In this document: positions 57,801 to 64,000 of the stretch, in pieces | Position numbering within the stretch: the stretch's first letter is position 1 | Layout: the number at the start of each line of letters is the position of its first letter | NCBI GenBank assembly: GCA_037102815.1 | Contig: BTPP01000001.1 | Coordinates: 6,473,001 to 6,537,000 of the forward strand | Origin: Neurospora intermedia | Lineage: Eukaryota; Ascomycota; Sordariomycetes; Sordariales; Sordariaceae | DNA length: 64,000 bases | Direction: 5' to 3' | Position numbers and translations under genes: made by a program | The notes under the pieces: model-generated | What the model saw: only the letters and a program-made list of their open reading frames with translations | Told to the model about the DNA's origin: nothing | Databases searched by the model: none

Positions 57801-60800
57801 ATTGGTATCATCCAGTGCGCCGGGTCGGGTCGGATCCCCCTCCCCCCCACCTGACCCATGTCCAGCCTGCGAGCAACAGCTTCCGTCGTTACCATATCGT
57901 GAGAAATAAACTAACCCGTCCGAGGTTCTCTCGGTGCAACATCCCCCGCGAGTTGAAACCATCGTCATCTTTTGACGATGCTTTGCGGACGATATTTATA
58001 CTGAGCGGTTTCAAGCTTCGTACCGATAGTCACCCTCTCTTTCGGTTATAGGAAAAAAGTAAAGATATGATCAGAGCCATGAAACTGGCAACATTCGCCT
58101 AAAGTCAGAACCAAGATAAGCACATCCGGAGTCATTTTATCGCAATACCACACGGAACTCTCAGCATCCATCCCACAAACCCCTATTCAACGTTTCTTGA
58201 CTGATTCGGAAGAGCCAACACAGAACACAGTAAGCTGAGAAAGAAACATCGCCAGAAGCCCTCCTCTCCTTCTGCGCCCCATGCCTGCATTCAACCTTAC
58301 CCACCCTTTTTCGATATCGTCGGATGTCCAAAATCCCGCGATATGCAATGTATCGCTTTGGACTTTTTCTCCCTAATCACTAAACTTTGCTTTGATGCGT
58401 AGCTATGTTATGGTGCTGCATTCCAACGGCACGGGAATGAACTTCATGGGAGCGCGAGAACCCTGGAAACACCGAGGAAGGCGCACGGACGGTTTGCCGA
58501 GAACTGGCCTGCGATGTCCTCGGCCGGAGAGCATGCCGAACCAAGTTTATCATATGCCCAATCGTTCAAAAAATTGAGAGGATATCACTTACCTACTAGG
58601 CCATAAGCATCGGTTATTTTCCAAAGACATGGCACTCTGATTCTGGACATGAGGTACCTGGGCGAAAGGCTTCAAAAGCCCTGTATTGTCCAAGCGACCA
58701 AGCTAACTCGACAGTTGATCCTTCGGAAGACTAGAGGTACCTATCCAGGCGTTTTCCACAGTTTCTACCGTTGTTGTTGTTGTTGTTGTTATTTTTAACG
58801 TCTACTTCCGCCTCCCGTAGGGCATGAGACGTGCCGCAGCGGTGAATCTAATATACAAAGCTAGGGGCAATGCCCTATGTCGCGCCCTGTGGCGCTCAGA
58901 GACCCCTAACCCTTCTACCAGTCCAATGTCCGAGGGCATACCAAGGCCTACTGCCAGATCTCCTCACGCGCTGTCCATAGCGTAATTCAGCCTTGTAGGA
59001 TCCTAAAAGCAATAGCCCGGTATTCTCCCGGCCTACTCAAAAGGCCATGACGGACACATCATATCAAATGGCGAAGGATGGCCGCAACCATGGTGCCGAC
59101 CAACCGACCGGTACTCCTCCTTTCCGTCCTCGTAACCACCACCACCGCGAAATCGCCCGAGTCGGAAGCAGGCGGTACAACATCAACATGCGGTCAGCAA
59201 GCCTTCTACATTTTTCGGTTCTCTTGAAGCCATCAAGTGAGGAATTTCATGCATATGATGAAGAACAAGTAAGGTCGATATGCCAGGCAATATTCCCAAG
59301 ACCGGAGTCAATTCCGCTTTCCATGCTCCGCACCGCGTCTCTTCCCTTGTTGTGTGCGTGTGCGACCTGTGTGATGCCGAAAAAGCGCCATGCAGCGCAC
59401 AAGGCCCCGCTAAAGGCGTAAGATCAACCAATGGAAATGAGGGATATATGCATTGTTGGCGCTTACAGGCGCGTTAGTGCCCTCGTGGGGAGGCTAATGC
59501 ATATAGGTGTTAGTGCAGGGCAGATTGTGGAGCAAGAGAATGAACATGAAAATGAAGATGAGAATGAAGGTGCGACGGCGGAAGGAAAGAGAGGCCGCAA
59601 CTTCAACCGGGATTTGTTGCGGATGTAATTCTTCTTTTTTTCTTTTTTTTTTTGGGGGGGGGGGGGGGGATGGATGGATAACTACAACATCATCTTTTCT
59701 CCGCTTCAAGACTTTGATCAATGGAGCCATGAAGTGATTCGATTCCGTGGACACGTCGTGGTGGTTCAATCTGGCCCCGGCTTCTTTCTGCCTGCGTCGC
59801 TTGTGCACACGCATTGCATCCGGCCGAAATCACGATCCCTGTGTAGACCAACTATCCTCACGACGACCATACACCACTCGCGTCTAGTGTATCCGCACAT
59901 TGACACTACAACCGCATTATCATATATGCTCATCCATGCTTTCTTTGCTTACCTAGCTTCGCTTGCGAGGAACAATGAGATGCAGTATCACCTGCGTCCA
60001 AGTGAAATCCCTGCACCTCTGCGGCGTCGAAGAAGTCAAGGGACGAAAGATGGGATCAACCAGCTGCCGCAAGAACTGAATTTGGTGAACTACTGATCTG
60101 TTCTTTCTCCAGTCTTTAAGGAGAGGGTTGAGAGAAAGAGAGACCGTGCCGTTGCGGTGCCGGTGATGGCTGATGGCGCTGACAAGCCGCGATGTGTCGC
60201 ATCCACATGATGTGAAAGACTGTATGCATGCGTGTTTGTCTCGATGGAGAAGCAAGAAGATGCCATCAAGACCCTTCTCGCTTCAACCAGTTTCTTTGTT
60301 ATGTCGAAATGCAGGATTTTGTTATAGACTTGTCATTCCATCCGTCAATACCACACAAAAGTCCGACTCATATGCGGTGGCAGGGGTAAGTAGGTGCGCT
60401 TGATACCTAATCTCCCAACACGGTGTAGGAAGCAACGACCCCGCTTGTTACACACCACCATCAGCGCCGCTTCTGGATGTTTTCCAAAGTGGAAGCCTCG
60501 GGCTGACATGGATGCCTGGGTAAAGCCTAGAAAGGCCAGAGGAAGCTTTGGAGGCGCACCGCGCTTGTGTCGCTTGTTGGACAAACAGGATCGCTGCAGT
60601 GATCAGCTGGACCAACAAGGCCTAACAAACCGGCGTGTCTGGCGGACATTTGTCAGTAGAGGAGGTTTTTGTGGAAGTTGACAGGCGCAAATGGATGTGA
60701 CCCTGGGGAGTGTGGACCTTGGGACTGGTGAACCACTCGCTCACATGCGTGTCGATGATGGTTTCATGTACCGGTTGTAACTGATATTCGGGGTACAATC

Positions 60801-63068
60801 CTTCTGCTTTCAAAGGCGACGGACCGAATGGCGTGCTCATGACCCTGAATGCGGTCTTGTCACTTCCGATTGAAGAGCGAACCAATTGCTTATGCGACCA
60901 GGGAGTCATGATCCGTTCATCCTGTCTTTCCCATGGTTTATGTGTGTGGTTGACATCAACGGGACGTCGCATCCGGGCGTGAGGCCATGAGCCCTACAAA
61001 AGAAAGTGGAGGTAAGTGGTCAACAGCTTCCCTCCCAAAGGTAAATGTCCTCCCTTGCCCGAGTTTCCGGTTCCGCTCATCTTTGTGCGAGTGAAGCAAG
61101 GGACTCAAACGATGAAAGGGAAAGACGCAAACATCTGCCTGGAAATGGTCGACCCGTTATAAAACTCTGACGATCATGGAGCCTTTCTCGGGTCCGTTAA
61201 CGGCAAGTGAGCTTTGAGATTGTCCAGTTCCTTGTAGCCTCCATGTTTCCCTGAAAAGCGGCCAGTCTGCCTTGGCGACAGCATGGCGGCTGTGTTCCTT
61301 CCTTCTATGACTGCGGCCAATATCCGGCCAGCCAGGTGGAAAGAGCAGACCAGGCCGGCTCAATGGCCATGGCGAATCTTTCTGTTCAAGTGGACTGGCG
61401 TTTGCGGTGGTCAGTTCTGTCACTGCCGCTTGATCGAAACTTGACGGGCTATTTCCTGATTTCCTAATGGAATTGCATTCCTCTCGTTTATGTTCCTGCC
61501 GGAATACGTTAGAAGAAAAACTAAGTGGCCAGTTGAACTGGGCTTCACGGAACACTTGCAAGTGCAAGTATGGCGAGCTAGGTTGTCTCCGAGTAAGAAG
61601 AATTGGTCAAATTAGGCTTTGCGGTGCGATGAGCCAACTTATTGCTACTAACCTGTTACTGCTTGGTTGGATCTGAGGTTGTAAAACCCCAAACCAGCGG
61701 AGCAACATCAAGGCAGAACTCAGACTGACGAGTTGCAGTTGAAAACCAACAGTGGCCGAATGGAGAGCTGCGAACCACTCTTTCCTCTTACAGGTGCAAG
61801 TTTTTGGGAGGTCTTTCCTCTGCCTGCACAATTAGCGAGTGTCGGGCCAGATAAACCCATGGTTGGAAGGGAATATGAGGATGTGCGGCGCGACAGTTGG
61901 CACCTGAAAGTTTCTTACTTACAAACTGGTGTTTTGGATTGTGTACATGAGGGAGAGTTACCGCGGGAGATTAGTTGTTGAACAATCCTGTCTATATCGC
62001 ACAATGGCCTCTTTGAGGTCCAGTCAACTTTCGGTGGGAAAAGGACGTTTGCGACACTCGTTAGGTTCCTGCCTCTGATGGCGAAATCGTCAAATCCGAA
62101 TCAAGCATCAGCTCTCGAGTTCCAGTTTGCCGGGCGAAGAGCTCAGTGCCTGTGTCTCGTTCCTTCCATTTTATACCAGAATGCCTGTCACGACATGACA
62201 ACAGAACCCACCGTCAAGATCTGGCAGGTGCTTCCGAAACATATGAGCCCGTCATTACCTCTAGTTCAGTGAGACGAAGCGATTCCAATCGCTTCCATCC
62301 CACTGCAGTTGGGAGGAGCAGCCACGCCTGCCGCTCCGATCTCTTGTTCAGTTAGCAACAGCGCAACTTCCGCATTGGTTATCGTGCTCCATCGGGAGAA
62401 CCCTGCGATTGTCCGAAGGGACTGGGAAAGCCCTTCCTATGAGCTCTTCTGGTCATTGACCGGACGCCAGAACTGCTTTGCACCTTTTCCAGGCGAGAAC
62501 GCACCATCGGATAGGACAAGGCGCAATTGAACAATACCTCGCTCGTAGATCAGGATAACCTAACATCTGGATGGGCTTGTGGATGGGCTTGTCCTTTCCT
62601 TACTAAAACTCACCTGGTCGTGGTAGTTGTCAGTGACGGAGAGTAAGTCCTATTACCTCAGGCTTGCGTAGGCCATTCTTGCTTCGTCGGATGACCTTCT
62701 CTGGCTGTTGTCCGTGATCGGTCGACCAACATCATGACCGCAACTGCCATATACAAGACATGATCTGACCCGCCACTGTCTTCGCATTCGCCATTTGGAA
62801 GTCTCAACACCACTTGATCATGCAAGTGCTGAAAAGAACAACAAACAAATACACAGGTAGGAGACGAGAGCTGAGAGTGTCCTCGGGGTTCAAATAGAGG
62901 CCTGTTCCCCAAACACTTGATTCATGTTTTTCTCCTCCCCCTCCATTAGCATCATCAGTACTCTTCATTTTTGCATCTCTTGTCCGCCCAACACTCTCTT
63001 GCTGCCAACCCAATCAGTCATTCATTCCCTCATTCTTTGGACATCATCTCTACTTGTTCCGAGTCACC
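54895..63068. other. 8-kb gene-poor region
   Basis: I find no convincing gene on either strand. Frames of 60-155 codons are frequent but short, overlapping and without domains or splice support. Examples are 56762-57229 (+), 59047-59421 (+), 60622-60972 (-) and 61157-61567 (-). Local features are GAGGTACCT motifs near 58653 and 58735, (GTT)n near 58770-58793, a T-run followed by 16 G at 59654-59669, and a duplicated GGATGGGCTTGT at about 62569-62592. Base composition stays balanced with no AT-rich, TpA-rich stretch of the kind left by repeat-induced mutation. Confidence 0.45.
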
Positions 63069-63989
63069 ATGCATCCCACCACCGTCTTTTCCCTCTTGGC
63101 CATGGTCCTGGCCGACAAAGCATGGTCTCACAGACACGCCCCAGGTGAGTCCAAGCATGGTTCTTCTTACTCGAAGACTCTCTGACAAGCCATTTGCTTT
63201 CCAGCTCCGGAAACCACGGGCAAGTCCGAAGCTATTCCTGTGACGGCTTCAGATCCATGGGGCAAGTGTCAACGTTCCCACTTGCATTGATGACCAACTC
63301 AATCTAACATTGACGACATAGACATGGATGACCTTGGCCCTGTGACGTTCCGCACTGAGAGGCCCGAGACAGCCATGCTTGACATTGATACTCTCGAAGC
63401 TTCGACAACTACGCTGACTGGGACGGGGTCAACGACAATGACAATGACCACGACCGCGCCGGTTCAAGTCGAGTCTGTCATTATTTACGAATCGAGTTCA
63501 ACAACCACAACAACCGTGCCCTCTTCTGACGAGCCCTCTTCTGACGAGTCCTCGTCTGCAACCTCTACCGATACACCCATCTTGACGTCCAGCACGACCA
63601 TCACAACGTCTGAGGTCTCGTCCAGCACGACCACCACGTCAGCCCCAACTGGCGACGCACTGACGACAGTCGATGACCTCACGCGTGGCCCGAACACGGT
63701 TCAGCTCCCCATGTCGTCAGCGGCCCCAGTTATCGTCATCAATGTTCCTTCAGACTCGTACTCGTCAGGCTACACGACTGAGACTATTTGGTCCTCCGTT
63801 TGGGAGCCCAGAAACATAGCCGTCAATACCGTTACCAGGCCCGCTGCTTTTTTCGTCCCTGCCTCCAGCTCCAGCCAAACACCAGCTCCCACTGACAAGA
63901 GCAGCGGTGCTTCGACGGCGCGATCAGGGGCTGGTGTCATTGTCATGACAGGTGTTGGTGCGTTGGCCGCATGCTTCATGATGCTTTGA
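63069..63989 (+). CDS. Ser/Thr-rich, probably GPI-anchored cell-wall protein
   Basis: Secreted surface protein without a recognised catalytic domain. Exons 63069-63144, 63205-63261 and 63322-63989 give 266 residues. The N-terminus (MHPTTVFSLLAMVLADKAWS) is a signal peptide. A Thr/Ser-rich middle (about 70-160), with repeated SSTTTTT and SSDEPSSDE units, should be heavily O-mannosylated. The C-terminus has a small-residue stretch (SSGASTARSGAG) followed by a hydrophobic end (VIVMTGVGALAACFMML), the classic GPI-attachment layout. The second intron has a GC donor (GCAAGT at 63262) and an ATAG acceptor. With this GC-AG intron the frame is continuous; I saw no good GT alternative. Between them, residues around 185-225 (VIVINVPSDSYSSGYTTETIWSSVW) are more ordered. 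The exact wall role is unknown. Confidence 0.8.
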
Positions 63990-64000
63990 GTGTGGGGATG

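Overview
This window is nuclear DNA from a filamentous ascomycete, most likely a Sordariomycete of the Neurospora/Sordaria/Podospora kind. The signs are genes interrupted by short introns (mostly 50-120 nt) with GTAAGT/GTATGT-type donors and CTAAC-type branch sites. A single intact 5S rRNA gene sits alone between protein genes, as in Neurospora. A near-textbook cell-wall-integrity MAP kinase (Slt2/MAK-1 type) is present, and intergenic stretches are long and GC-balanced. I see no intact transposon, no virus-like element, no CRISPR and no tRNA.

Layout. 0-11 kb: a glutamate-rich coiled-coil protein (-), a small lysine/arginine-rich protein (-), a TMEM234-family membrane protein (+, 3 exons) and an unrecognised ~185-residue protein (-). 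15-21 kb: the 20S proteasome alpha-1 subunit (-, 5 exons), a WKF-domain probable nucleolar protein (+) and a SIS-domain sugar-phosphate isomerase-like protein (-). 25-33 kb: low-molecular-weight protein tyrosine phosphatase (+, 3 exons), the cell-wall-integrity MAP kinase (+, 5 exons) and the U3 processome WD40 protein Utp15 (-). 34-36.5 kb: a divergent pair, an amidohydrolase/decarboxylase-like enzyme (-) and a small alpha/beta hydrolase (+). 38.8-42.6 kb: a large polyQ MIZ/SP-RING zinc-finger protein (+). 43.3 kb: 5S rRNA (+). 46.2-48.9 kb: a C2-domain cytokinesis protein of the Inn1/Fic1 type (+). 54 kb: a secreted DUF3455 protein (-). 63.1-64.0 kb: a Ser/Thr-rich, probably GPI-anchored cell-wall protein (+) with a GC-AG intron.

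Most genes are housekeeping and not functionally linked. The exception is the divergent enzyme pair at 34-36.5 kb. Each gene has its own TATA box, and the space between the two TATA boxes is filled by six degenerate copies of a ~45-bp repeat built around GGATCTC. This looks like a clustered activator-binding array driving a small, co-regulated aromatic-acid/ester catabolic module, and it is the most distinctive signal in the window. Other points of interest are a ~2-kb segment bounded by GATCAAC-rich inverted repeats (about 49.9 and 51.9 kb), a possible 6-nt microexon, recurring TACCTAGGTA palindromes between genes, and an 8-kb gene-poor stretch (54.9-63.1 kb).

Exon boundaries were worked out by hand from splice signals and reading-frame continuity. 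Family names rest on remembered motifs, not on a database search.
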